15,288 nt of DNA from Hahellaceae bacterium (lineage in GTDB: Bacteria > Pseudomonadota > Gammaproteobacteria > Pseudomonadales > Oleiphilaceae), in the NCBI GenBank assembly GCA_016716085.1, contig JADJWY010000021.1, positions 1 through 15,288 on the forward strand, read 5' to 3'. Below the pieces are notes generated by a model. The model searched no databases. It saw nothing but the letters and a program-made list of their open reading frames with translations, and was not told where the DNA came from. Below, piece by piece: positions 8,362 through 15,283 of the stretch. How positions within the stretch are numbered: position 1 is the stretch's first letter; every line of letters starts with the position of its first letter. The position numbers were made by a program, and so were the translations under genes.

Positions 8362-8371
8362 CTATTTATAG
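8362..8371. promoter_or_regulatory. Operator-like CTATTTATAG, site 1
   Basis: A near-palindromic CTATTTATAG lies about 35 bp upstream of the primase-helicase start. An identical 10-mer is at 8457-8466, next to hipB. Two identical sites bracketing the divergent intergenic region fit a shared operator for the HipB-like repressor; binding is inferred. Confidence 0.35.
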
Positions 8372-8439
8372 TACATTTGTGCTGTGGACACCCTTGCCAA
8401 ACTGGTAACTTATTGCGAATATGACTTACAAATGATGCA

Positions 8440-8467
8440 TTGAGCATCTTTACGACCTATTTATAGA
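8440..8467 (+). promoter_or_regulatory. hipBA promoter with overlapping operator-like site
   Basis: TTGAGC (8440-8445) and TATAGA (8462-8467) are separated by 16 bp, a good sigma-70-type pair. The second CTATTTATAG word (8457-8466) overlaps the -10 box, as expected for an autoregulated antitoxin operon. Transcription would start near 8473-8475, only a few bases before the ATG at 8478, so the mRNA would be almost leaderless; no Shine-Dalgarno sequence is visible. Confidence 0.4.
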
Positions 8468-8477
8468 TCTATCGGCC

Positions 8478-8816
8478 ATGGCAAAACCTGCACACAGAAG
8501 CTATTCCCGTTACGCCCGAGAGGCCGTCGAGCTTCTTGGACTGATGATCCATAACGCCCGTATTGAGCGCGGCCTTACAGTGGCGGATATCGCCGAGCGC
8601 GCGGCGGTTTCACGCGGCCTCGTACACCGGGTCGAGCAAGGTGAAATGGGCACATCAATCGGTGTGGCGTTCGAACTGGCCGCGATTCTGGGGATACGCC
8701 TGTTTGAAGCCGAACCGACCACACTGACACGACATGTAGCTGTCGAGCACAATAAACTTACCCTGCTCCCGCAAGCAGCTCGCAAGAAAAAGCAGCAGGT
8801 CGAAGATGACTTCTGA
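8478..8816 (+). CDS. hipB: HipB-like XRE antitoxin
   Basis: A 112-residue protein with one helix-turn-helix, about residues 34-53 (TVADIAERAAVSRGLVHRVE), followed by a helical section and a basic tail ending in RKKKQQVEDDF. It is longer than the minimal HipB fold because of the tail. HipB-type proteins repress their operon and bind the HipA kinase. The stop at 8814-8816 overlaps the hipA start by 11 bp, so the genes are translationally coupled. The frame is intact. The ATG lacks an upstream Shine-Dalgarno sequence, consistent with the near-leaderless promoter placed just before it. The gene points away from the primase-helicase. Confidence 0.85.
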   Translation: MAKPAHRSYSRYAREAVELLGLMIHNARIERGLTVADIAERAAVSRGLVHRVEQGEMGTSIGVAFELAAILGIRLFEAEPTTLTRHVAVEHNKLTLLPQAARKKKQQVEDDF

Positions 8817-10062
8817 ACTGCAGCGACCGCAAGCACCGGAAGAAGCCTATGTCTGGTTCTGGCTACCGGGTGCGACAGAGCCTGTGGTCGCCGGGCGCAT
8901 TTCGCGCGAAGGCGATCAGCTGATCTTCAACTACGGCCAGAGCTATTTGCAGCGAAATGACTGCATCGCACCATCTCCGGAATAGCCATTACGCCGTGGG
9001 GCTATCCCGCCCGAAACTGGCCTGAACATGGCCGGCTGCCTGCGCCACGCTGCGCCGGATGCATGGGGACGCCGGGTCATCCTGAACCGCACCTTGCGCA
9101 AAGGCAATGACCGACATTGCGGCTCTCCATGAGTTGACCTACCTTCTGACGTCTGGTTCGACCGTGTGGGTGCACTCGACTTCCAGCCCTCTCGCAGAAT
9201 ACGTGCCGCGTACGATGGAGACAGCAACGCTCGAAGAGCTGATGAGCGCCGCAGAGAAAGTTGGAAGGGGCATCCCGCTTTCGCCTGACCTGATCAGGCG
9301 CTGTTCATGGCTCCTCATTGGGGCGCGCCCCAAGGCTCTACTTCAGGATGGTGACAGGAAATGATTGCCAAGTTTTCCTCGTCGACCGACACCGACAACA
9401 TGGTGAAGGCTGAGTACCTTGCAATGCGTCTCGCTGAAAAAGTCGGTCTCAGCGTCGCCCCGGTCCGTCTCGAGCACATTGCCGGAAAAGACGTTCTGCT
9501 GATTGAGCGATTTGACCGCGCCCGGACAGAGGGTGGCTGGACACGTAAGGCGATGGTGTCTGCCCTCACCCTCTTCGGCCTCGAATGATGGCACGGTACG
9601 CCGTTACGAGGACCTTGCGGAGATTATTCGGCACCGATTTAACTCCCCAAGTGGCCGTGCGAGCTTTTCGACCGACTGGTGTCATCCTGTGTGGCAATAC
9701 AGACGACCACGCCCACCAGGCAGCCTTCTGGGACGGAGACCAACTGAGCCTAACACCCGCCTATGACATCTGCCCTCAGGGCCGCACGGGTAATGTCGCC
9801 AGCCAGGCCATGCTGATTGTTGGCGATAAGAGAGCTAGCACACTGGCAAACTGCCTTGAGGCCGCCCCCAATTTCCAGCTGGATGGAAAAGCAGCGAAAG
9901 ATATCATCCACCGGCAGATCGACGTTATCCGAAGTGCCGGACGACACCTGCGAAGAGGTTCAATTAACCACGGTCGAACGCAACCTGTTCGGTCAGCGCA
10001 TGTTCCTCAATGACTTTGTCTTCGAAGGGGCACCAGCTGGGATTGAGGCCTGGCGCGGTTAG
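8806..10062 (+). pseudogene. hipA: HipA-family kinase toxin, broken by many frameshifts
   Basis: HipA toxins are Ser/Thr kinases that arrest growth by phosphorylating targets such as glutamyl-tRNA synthetase. From the ATG at 8806 the N-domain reads AYVWFWLPGATEPVVAGRIS and FNYGQSYLQRND, then breaks near 8965. In order in other frames: GLNMAGCLRHAAPDAWGRR, ALHELTYLLTSGS, ATLEELMSAAEKVGRGIP, the glycine-rich loop region IGARPKALLQDGDRK, IAKFSSSTDTDNMVKAEYLA, AGKDVLLIERFDRAR, the catalytic GNTDDHAH (around 9690-9715), AYDICPQGRTGN (metal-binding region) and NLFGQRMFLNDFVFEG, ending at TAG 10060-10062. At least six frame changes make it non-functional as read. The kinase motifs themselves are preserved, so the decay is recent or the indels are technical. 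Confidence 0.85.
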
Positions 10063-10338
10063 TTCGGAGCTGTCTTCCCCAGTCCTCGCCAACCATCGCC
10101 CACTGTTTGCTGCATTGAAGATGAAATAGACCAGCGGTGAAAAGTTTAGATTTATAGGGGAGACGAAATTACGATCACGGCTACCCTATTTTCATAGGTA
10201 AAACGTAACTCAAAAGAATGCGCCCCAAGTACAACACAGGGCCCCACTACCTTTTTATTTTCTTGTTCGCGGCTCAGTGTGATGAGCGCGTGTTTTTGAA
10301 AATATAAACCTTTAAATATCAACATTCACAGGGATAAT
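10063..10338. other. Non-coding stretch before repeat copy 3
   Basis: AT-richer than the flanking genes, with stops in all frames. It contains a weak hairpin (around 10181-10199, ACCCTAT/ATAGGT) without a following T-run. The GGTCCCA iterons present on this side of repeat copies 1 and 2 are missing. Confidence 0.5.
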
Positions 10339-10498
10339 TGGCGGAGAGCGAGGATCTGGAACCCTGAACTATGGCTTTTTTTACGCCTCGCCACGCCTCC
10401 TAATGCCTTGTAAATCAGAGAGTTAAAAATAGGCCGGGCATTGGAGGGCATCTAAAGGCGTGAGGATGGTCCCATGGTGGTCCCATGGTGGTCCCATG
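10339..10498. repeat. Composite attachment-site-like repeat, copy 3 (one-sided, with an extra iteron)
   Basis: tRNA-Ser 3'-end-like core at 10339-10365, more diverged (ATCTGGAACCCT in place of ATTCGAACCCT); inverted-repeat arms 10393-10407 and 10437-10451, outer CGCCT 10384-10388 and AGGCG 10456-10460; then three GGTCCCA words at 10468-10474, 10479-10485 and 10490-10496, all 11 bp apart. Unlike the other two copies it has no iterons left of the core, so it resembles an outer junction rather than a full attP-like unit. vapB begins about 105 bp to the right. Confidence 0.8.
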
Positions 10499-10602
10499 AT
10501 GTGACGAACGGGTTCTCTTCAATTCACAAAACCGCTTAATGTAGATTTTAGGAGGATTGACTCGGACCCACAGGCACAGCTATGACAGTAGGAGATATTC
10601 GA

Positions 10603-10845
10603 ATGTCAACTTCTGAACGCCATGTACGCCTCTTTCGCAACGGCCGCAACCAGGCCCTACGCATCCCTCGCGAGTTCGAGTTGGAGGGTGAGGAAGCAAT
10701 CATCCACAGGGAAGGTGACCGGCTGATCGTGGAGCCAATCCGTAAAGGCAAGCTGCTGGCGCTGCTAGCCTCTCTGGATTCCTTGACTGAACCCTTTCCC
10801 GATATCGATGATGACCTGCCTCCACTGGATGACGTGCAGCTATGA
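10603..10845 (+). CDS. vapB: VapB-type antitoxin (AbrB/MazE-like)
   Basis: An 80-residue protein with an AbrB-like swapped-hairpin DNA-binding start (VRLFRNGRNQALRIPREFEL, EEAIIHREGDRLIVEP) and an acidic C-terminal tail (DIDDDLPPLDDVQL) of the kind that threads into the VapC active site. The ATG at 10603 is chosen over the in-frame ATG at 10582 because AGGAG lies seven bases upstream of it and the family start falls here. A TTGACT (10557) and TATGAC (10581) pair upstream is a possible promoter, but its start point would fall in the Shine-Dalgarno sequence. The stop overlaps the vapC start by four bases (ATGA), showing translational coupling. Intact. Confidence 0.92.
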   Translation: MSTSERHVRLFRNGRNQALRIPREFELEGEEAIIHREGDRLIVEPIRKGKLLALLASLDSLTEPFPDIDDDLPPLDDVQL

Positions 10846-11255
10846 GTGGATCGCTGGCGTATTTACTGGATACCAACATCCTGTCCGATCTGGTCCGCAA
10901 TCCGCAGGGCGTAGTGGCTGCAAAGATCGCCCGGGCAGGCGAGACTACTGTCTGCACCAGCATCATTGTCGCCGCAGAACTCCGCTATGGCGCCATCAAG
11001 TCAAACTCGGCAAAACTTGCCCAACGCATTGACACGATCCTCTCGGCACTGGAAATCCTGCCACTGGAAACACCTGCCGACCGCCAGTACGCATCATTAC
11101 GCCATCACCTCACACATCAGGGAACACCCATTGGGCCAAATGATCTACTGATCGCTGCACATGCACTCGCAAATGACCTTACAGTTATAACCGCCAATGT
11201 CGGGGAATTTTCCCGGGTGCCGGGGCTAAAAGTGGAGAACTGGCTACAGGCATAG
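10842..11255 (+). CDS. vapC: VapC-type toxin (PIN-domain ribonuclease)
   Basis: VapC is a Mg-dependent endoribonuclease, often cutting initiator tRNA or rRNA, neutralised by VapB. The 137-residue protein is full length. Acidic residues at the expected PIN positions are D10 (YLLDTNILSDLV), E46 (VAAELRYGA) and D101 (IGPNDLLIAAHA); the fourth position reads N119 in ITANVGEFSRV, as commonly seen in this subgroup. The ATG overlaps the vapB stop in an ATGA. The frame is intact, in contrast to all three genes downstream. Confidence 0.94.
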   Translation: MSGSLAYLLDTNILSDLVRNPQGVVAAKIARAGETTVCTSIIVAAELRYGAIKSNSAKLAQRIDTILSALEILPLETPADRQYASLRHHLTHQGTPIGPNDLLIAAHALANDLTVITANVGEFSRVPGLKVENWLQA

Positions 11256-11413
11256 GTGCGCTATGTTGATTTGCACTGAACTTTGAGCTACGGGATGTGT
11301 AGTCGTCCGTGTTCCCTTTTAGTCTTGCCTCCAATTGACCTCAATCATAGCCCAGCATTCAATTATCGATATCATATCCAGAGAGTGAAATTCAAAGGGT
11401 AGGTTATTTTATT

Positions 11414-11994
11414 GTGAAAAGCCTCAAGGGTAAGGTCAGACAGAGAAAAAACCTCGTCATCGCATTTGCCGGTGAATCCCAGGCGCGCAACAGGTATAAC
11501 TATTTTGCGGGTGCGGCGCGTGCAGAGGGGTTAATGCAGATAGCAGACATTTTGCGGAGACTGCCGACCAGGAGAAGGAGCACGCAAAGCGATTCTTCAA
11601 ATTTCTTGAGGAGGGAATGTAGAAGTCACTGAATCATTTCCCGCCGGTACGATTGGGAATACCCTCGAAAATTTGCGGGCCGCTGCAGCTGGTGAAGAAC
11701 ATGAATGGACCGAGATGTATCCCGGATTTGCCAAAATAGCACGGGAAGAAGGTTTTGAGCAGGTCGCGAAAGCGTTCGACGCCGTGTCCATCGCCGAAAA
11801 ACAGCATGGCAAGCGCTATACTGATCTGGCCTTGACAATCTGAAAAAGGGCCGTGTTTTCAAAGAGGGCAGGAAAGGTCGTCTGGCGGTGCAGGAATTGC
11901 GGCCTATCTGCACGAAGCTGAAGATGCGCCAAAGGTGTGCCCCGCTTGCCTCCATCCTCAATCCTATTTCGAGTTACTTGGCGAGAATTGGTAG
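11414..11994 (+). pseudogene. Rubrerythrin, broken by frameshifts
   Basis: Rubrerythrin is a cytoplasmic peroxide-reducing diiron protein with a C-terminal rubredoxin domain. The start (GTG at 11414, KSLKG) leads into NLVIAFAGESQARNRYNYFA with the first Glu ligand. Then, in other frames: ADQEKEHAKRFFKFLEE (ExxH), ENLRAAAAGEEHEWTEMYP, FAKIAREEGFEQVAKAFDAV and SIAEKQHGKRY (ExxH), and the rubredoxin part VVWRCRNCG and YLHEAEDAPKVCPACLHPQS, ending FELLGENW at TAG 11992-11994. All diiron ligands and both CxxC pairs can be found, but at least four frame changes (near 11565, 11620, 11840 and 11910) separate them. The overall length fits a full 190-residue protein, so the breaks are small indels only. 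Confidence 0.88.
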
Positions 11995-12000
11995 TCGACT

Positions 12001-12793
12001 TTGTGCGAGCTGTTTGCCCTTTCCAGCCAGTTACCGACTCGGGTAACCTTTTCCCTGGAGGAGTTCAGCCGACACGGAGCCAGTGAAAGTAGACTGGCCG
12101 ATGGTTGGAGTCTGGCATTCTACGATGGCCCGGATGCCCAGATCTTTCGCGAACCGAGACCTGCCGCCTCCAGCGAATGGATGAAATTTATCCTCAGCCG
12201 CGTATTGCAGTCAATGTGTCATGTCACATATTCGACAAGCCACGGAGGTAGTGTCGCACTGCGCAATACTCAACCTTTTTCGCGTGTGATGAAGGGACAC
12301 CGGCGCGTCTTTTGTCATAACGGAGATCTGAAGGACATTCAAAGCAGGATCAACCTCGACCAGTTTTCCCGATAGGCGAAACGGACTCCGAATACGAATT
12401 TTGCCGGCTGATGGATCGGCTTGGTACGCGCTGGCAAGGGAAGGTGCCCACACTTGATGAGCGGATTGAGGTCATCAGCGAAGTCTTCGTCGAGCTATCA
12501 TGCCTTGGAACGGCGAATATCCTGAACAGCGACAGCGAGTTTTACGCTTTTCCCATCAGCGGACCCAGCAGAACGGCCACATAGAAGCGCCCGGAATGTA
12601 TTATCAAGAGCGCCATTGCGACTGCGATCCCGACGCTTTGCAAGATTCTGGGGTACAGATCCACAACATAGCACAGGACCTGGTTTTGTTTGCGAGCGTT
12701 CCGCTATCCATGGATGGATGGCATGCCTTTGCGGCCAGCCAAGTAATGGTGGTAAAGCACGATAAGATTATCGCAATCAGAGACCTGAGATAG
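12001..12793 (+). pseudogene. Class II glutamine amidotransferase, broken by frameshifts
   Basis: The N-terminus MCELFALSSQLPTRVTFSL places the nucleophile Cys right after the initiator, as needed in this Ntn-hydrolase family (YafJ/GATase type 4). Further marks: DGWSLAFYDG, VALRNTQPFSR, RRVFCHNGDLKDI (the conserved H-N-G-D), then in a second frame PIGETDSEYEFCRLMDRLG and, in a third, the C-terminal part with LVLFASVPLSMDGW and VMVVKHDKIIAIRD. Frame changes lie near 12230, 12375 and 12500. The start is TTG at 12001, six bases after the rubrerythrin stop, suggesting a former operon; no strong Shine-Dalgarno sequence is seen. The family hydrolyses glutamine or gamma-glutamyl compounds; the substrate here is unknown. 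Confidence 0.8.
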
Positions 12794-12846
12794 GGCCGGG
12801 GGCGACCAGCACTTCGCAAAAGTTTTGGCGTCAGATCTAACATGAG

Positions 12847-13590
12847 ATGAATATGGAAGCGCTAGCCTGGATTATTTTTAGTGGCCTGGCGATGAGCGGT
12901 ATCGCGCTCGTTGGCGGTATTACTCTTTTCCTGAAGGAGAGTACGCTTCAAAAAATTACCTTACCTCTTGTGGCATTTGCAGCAGGGTCACTGCTAGGGC
13001 GGCGCATTCTTCTACATGATCCCGGCCAGCATCGAGACTATGGGCGACTCCATCGCGCCATTTTATTGGATTGTCGCAGGCTTCACTACGTTCTTTGCTC
13101 GAGCAGCTGCTGCACTGGCATCACTGTCACCGTGCGCAGGCAAGCTGCAAGAAACCGCTAACCTATCTAATCCTCATTGGCGATGGTCTCCATAACTTCA
13201 TCGGTGGACTTGCCATCGCAGGTACATTCCTCGTCGATATACGTTTGGGGATTATGACCTGGCTGGCCGCAGTTGCCCACGAAGTGCCCAGGAGCTGGGT
13301 GATTTGGAGTATTGATTCACGGTGGCTGGAGCAAACGCAGCGCCTTGGCGTTTAACGTATTGTCAGCATTGACCTTCCTGTTGGGGGGCTTAATCGCCTA
13401 TACGCTGTCGTTCAATTTCGATATATCGTTTCTGGTACCCTTTGCGGCAGGTAACTTCATCTATATCGGTGCCACTGACTTGGTACCCGAAGTAAACAAG
13501 CACACTGGACTAAAGAATAACCTGATTCATTTTGCTGCGTTCCTGGGCGGAATCCTTGTTATCTTGACTACGCGTAATATGATGGCTTAG
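12847..13590 (+). pseudogene. ZIP-family divalent metal transporter, broken by frameshifts
   Basis: ZIP proteins import Zn, Fe or other divalent metals across the inner membrane with eight membrane helices. The first frame gives helices 1-2 (ALAWIIFSGLAMSGIALVGG, LPLVAFAAGSLLG). After a shift near 12995 the expected FYWIVAGFTTFFA is readable. From about 13085 a third frame has HWHHCH (His-rich loop), GDGLHNFIGGLAIAG (helix 4 metal site) and WLAAVAHEVPR (helix 5 metal site, HExP). A last shift near 13290 gives HGGWSKRSALAFNVLSALTF, FLVPFAAGNFIYIGATDLVP and LIHFAAFLGGI to the TAG at 13588-13590. The start ATG at 12847 is preceded by only a weak purine stretch. Total length fits an intact gene of about 248 codons apart from single-base indels. 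Confidence 0.85.
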
Positions 13591-13882
13591 TCCACTCAAT
13601 GCGTCATCGATTAGATCGAAACACCCTGCTAAAAATAGTGTCTGTTTCACGCCTCCCAATCGAGCGCGTTTGCTTTGTGACGACAGTCATAGATTGCGCC
13701 AACCAGGGGAGCGGAGCTGGAAGCTTTCGCTCCTGAAGTGGAGTAGTGACGCTCGAGCGCTCTTCTCATTGGCAGCAGGCCGGCAAACATGACCAGGGCG
13801 TGTGTTGACGCATGTCATTGCAAGCCTGGAATGACGAAGCTATCCTAAATAATTGTTTAGCTTTGTATTCGAGAAGGTGAGG
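13591..13882. other. Non-coding stretch between the ZIP gene remnant and the IS element
   Basis: No supported coding region. Two small dyads are visible: GGAGCG/CGCTCC (about 13708-13734) and CTAAATAATTGTTTAG (about 13846-13861). Neither is followed by a T-run on the plus strand, so neither is called a terminator. Confidence 0.45.
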
Positions 13883-13891
13883 TCATTGGTT
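13883..13891. repeat. Target-site duplication, left copy
   Basis: TCATTGGTT directly abuts the left IS end and is repeated exactly at 15275-15283 after the right end. Nine bases is within the 8-9 bp normal for IS256 insertions. Confidence 0.85.
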
Positions 13892-13916
13892 GAGTTATTG
13901 TCAAATCTGGTGTTTA
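13892..13916 (+). repeat. IS256-family terminal inverted repeat, left end
   Basis: Begins GAGTTATTGTC and ends TGGTGTTTA. It pairs with the right end at 15250-15274, with mismatches at five inner positions. Confidence 0.85.
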
Positions 13917-13925
13917 GGACCTGAA

Positions 13926-15173
13926 TCAAGCGGCGACCTGATTTGATGTTGTTACCTCGATTCCATCTCTGAATTTCACTCCGGTTATGACCTTTGCCAG
14001 ATAGACGAACCCTCGTTGGCGCCGCCAGTTCTTCTGTGCACACTGGCCCAACTTGAACATCATATGCAGCATCCCATCCCGTGTCAGGCAACCCTTCGAT
14101 CGCTTGGTGCGATGGCGAATGGTGCCGAAGGTCGATTCAATCGGATTGCTCGTCCGGATGCTCTGCCAGTGTTGTGCCGGGAAATCGTAGAATGCCATCA
14201 ACTCCTCCCGATCCTTCGCCAGGCACAGCGCGGCCTTCGGGTATTTTGGCTCATACGTCACCAGAAACAGATCGAAGGCTTTCTCGGCGTCCTCCCGGGT
14301 ATTGGCCTGCCATATCTCATGCAAAGACTGTTTGGCTTTTGGCTGGAGCGACTTCGGCAGGCAGTTCAGTACGTTCATCGTTTTGTGCATCCAGCACCGC
14401 TGTTGTCGGGTTGTTGGATAGACTTCCTCCAGCGCGGCCCAGAAACCCATGGCGCCATCACCGACGGCCAGCTGTGGGACATTCATGCCGCGGGATTTTA
14501 GCTTCAGTAGCACCTCCCGCCAGCTCTGGGTCGATTCCCTCACGCCGTCTTCGATCGCCAGGAAATGCTTCTCTCCACGTTCGTTCACGCCAATGATCAC
14601 CAGGGCGCAGAGCTTGGCCTGCTCGGCTCTCAGGCCACTGTAGACACCATCGGCCCACACATAAACCCAACGATCCTTGTCCAGCGGCTCCTCACCCCAC
14701 GCCTGGTATTCGTCCGCCCAGGCACGCTTCAATCGCGATACCGTGCTGGCAGATAACCCCCTGGCCTCCGGGCCCACCAGAACCTCCAGGGCAGCGCTCA
14801 TTTCACCGGTGGAAACGCCCTTTAAGTAAAGCCAGGGCAGCGCCGCTTCCAGTGATTGGGTCTTCCGGACATACGGCGGCACCAGTGCCGATCTGAAGGT
14901 AATCGGCTTCCCGGTCTTTGCCCGTACCTTCGGGATCTGCACCGTGACCGGGCCGATACCGGTCTGGATCTCCCGTTCGGGAAGGTGGCCATTGCGCACC
15001 ACGCCGGCCCTGCCGTCTTCCAGCAGCCTGTCTGAGTGCGCAGCAAGCAATTCCTGAACCTCCGCCTCAATGGCCTGCTGAAGGAGCTGTCTGGCGCCAG
15101 TGCGCAGCAGTTCTGTCAACGGATCGGTACTCCCTGCTCGACCTTCCAGTTCAATAACGTTACTCTTTCCCAT
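13926..15173 (-). CDS. IS256-family (Mutator-type) transposase
   Basis: A DDE transposase that moves the element by copy-out/paste-in through a circular intermediate. Length is 415 residues from the ATG at 15173, which has AAGGGAT about ten bases upstream; an in-frame ATG at 15221 would add 16 residues without a good ribosome site. Catalytic residues: D175 (YVWADGVYSGL), D239 (LAVGDGAMGFW) and E346 (NPIESTFGTIRHRTKRSKG), with the family's CWMHKTMNVL between the second Asp and Glu. The N-terminal part (LRTGARQLLQQAIEAEVQEL) is the usual DNA-binding region. Intact. Confidence 0.96.
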   Translation of the reverse strand: MGKSNVIELEGRAGSTDPLTELLRTGARQLLQQAIEAEVQELLAAHSDRLLEDGRAGVVRNGHLPEREIQTGIGPVTVQIPKVRAKTGKPITFRSALVPPYVRKTQSLEAALPWLYLKGVSTGEMSAALEVLVGPEARGLSASTVSRLKRAWADEYQAWGEEPLDKDRWVYVWADGVYSGLRAEQAKLCALVIIGVNERGEKHFLAIEDGVRESTQSWREVLLKLKSRGMNVPQLAVGDGAMGFWAALEEVYPTTRQQRCWMHKTMNVLNCLPKSLQPKAKQSLHEIWQANTREDAEKAFDLFLVTYEPKYPKAALCLAKDREELMAFYDFPAQHWQSIRTSNPIESTFGTIRHRTKRSKGCLTRDGMLHMMFKLGQCAQKNWRRQRGFVYLAKVITGVKFRDGIEVTTSNQVAA

Positions 15174-15249
15174 GGTGGCGTATCCCTTTGGTTGGTGACT
15201 TGTGTCGCAACAACAAATCAACCAGATACGCCGCCTCTTTTCAAATCCT

Positions 15250-15274
15250 TAAACACCACATTCGGTTATAACTC
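15250..15274 (-). repeat. IS256-family terminal inverted repeat, right end
   Basis: On the minus strand begins GAGTTATAACC and contains TGGTGTTTA at the same offset as the left end. Confidence 0.85.
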
Positions 15275-15283
15275 TCATTGGTT
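15275..15283. repeat. Target-site duplication, right copy
   Basis: TCATTGGTT, identical to 13883-13891 at the other end of the IS element. Confidence 0.85.

Larger units (their letters stand above)
13892..15274 (-). mobile_element. Complete IS256-family insertion sequence
   Basis: A 1383-bp element with one transposase gene on the minus strand, terminal inverted repeats at 13892-13916 and 15250-15274 (20 of 25 bases match, both starting GAGTTAT and sharing TGGTGTTTA), and identical 9-bp flanking duplications. It is inserted in non-coding DNA. The intact ORF and unmutated target duplication indicate a recent insertion, later than the decay of the neighbouring genes. The full extent lies inside the window. 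Confidence 0.93.

Noticed and set aside
10468..10496. Replication origin iterons
   Set aside because: Three short iterons with no nearby initiator gene or AT-rich unwinding region, and the same motif flanks tRNA-end cores elsewhere in the window.
2301..10498. CRISPR array or integron attC array
   Set aside because: Only three repeats about 215 bp long, kilobases apart, carrying multi-gene units. No RYYYAAC/GTTRRRY pair bounds the inverted repeat and no integron integrase is seen.
13708..13734. Rho-independent terminator after the ZIP gene
   Set aside because: The stem GGAGCG/CGCTCC has a large loop and is followed by TGAAGTGG rather than a T-run.
14016..14596. Long plus-strand ORFs of 161 and 171 codons
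   Set aside because: They are antisense shadows of the IS256 transposase, which has all its catalytic motifs on the minus strand.
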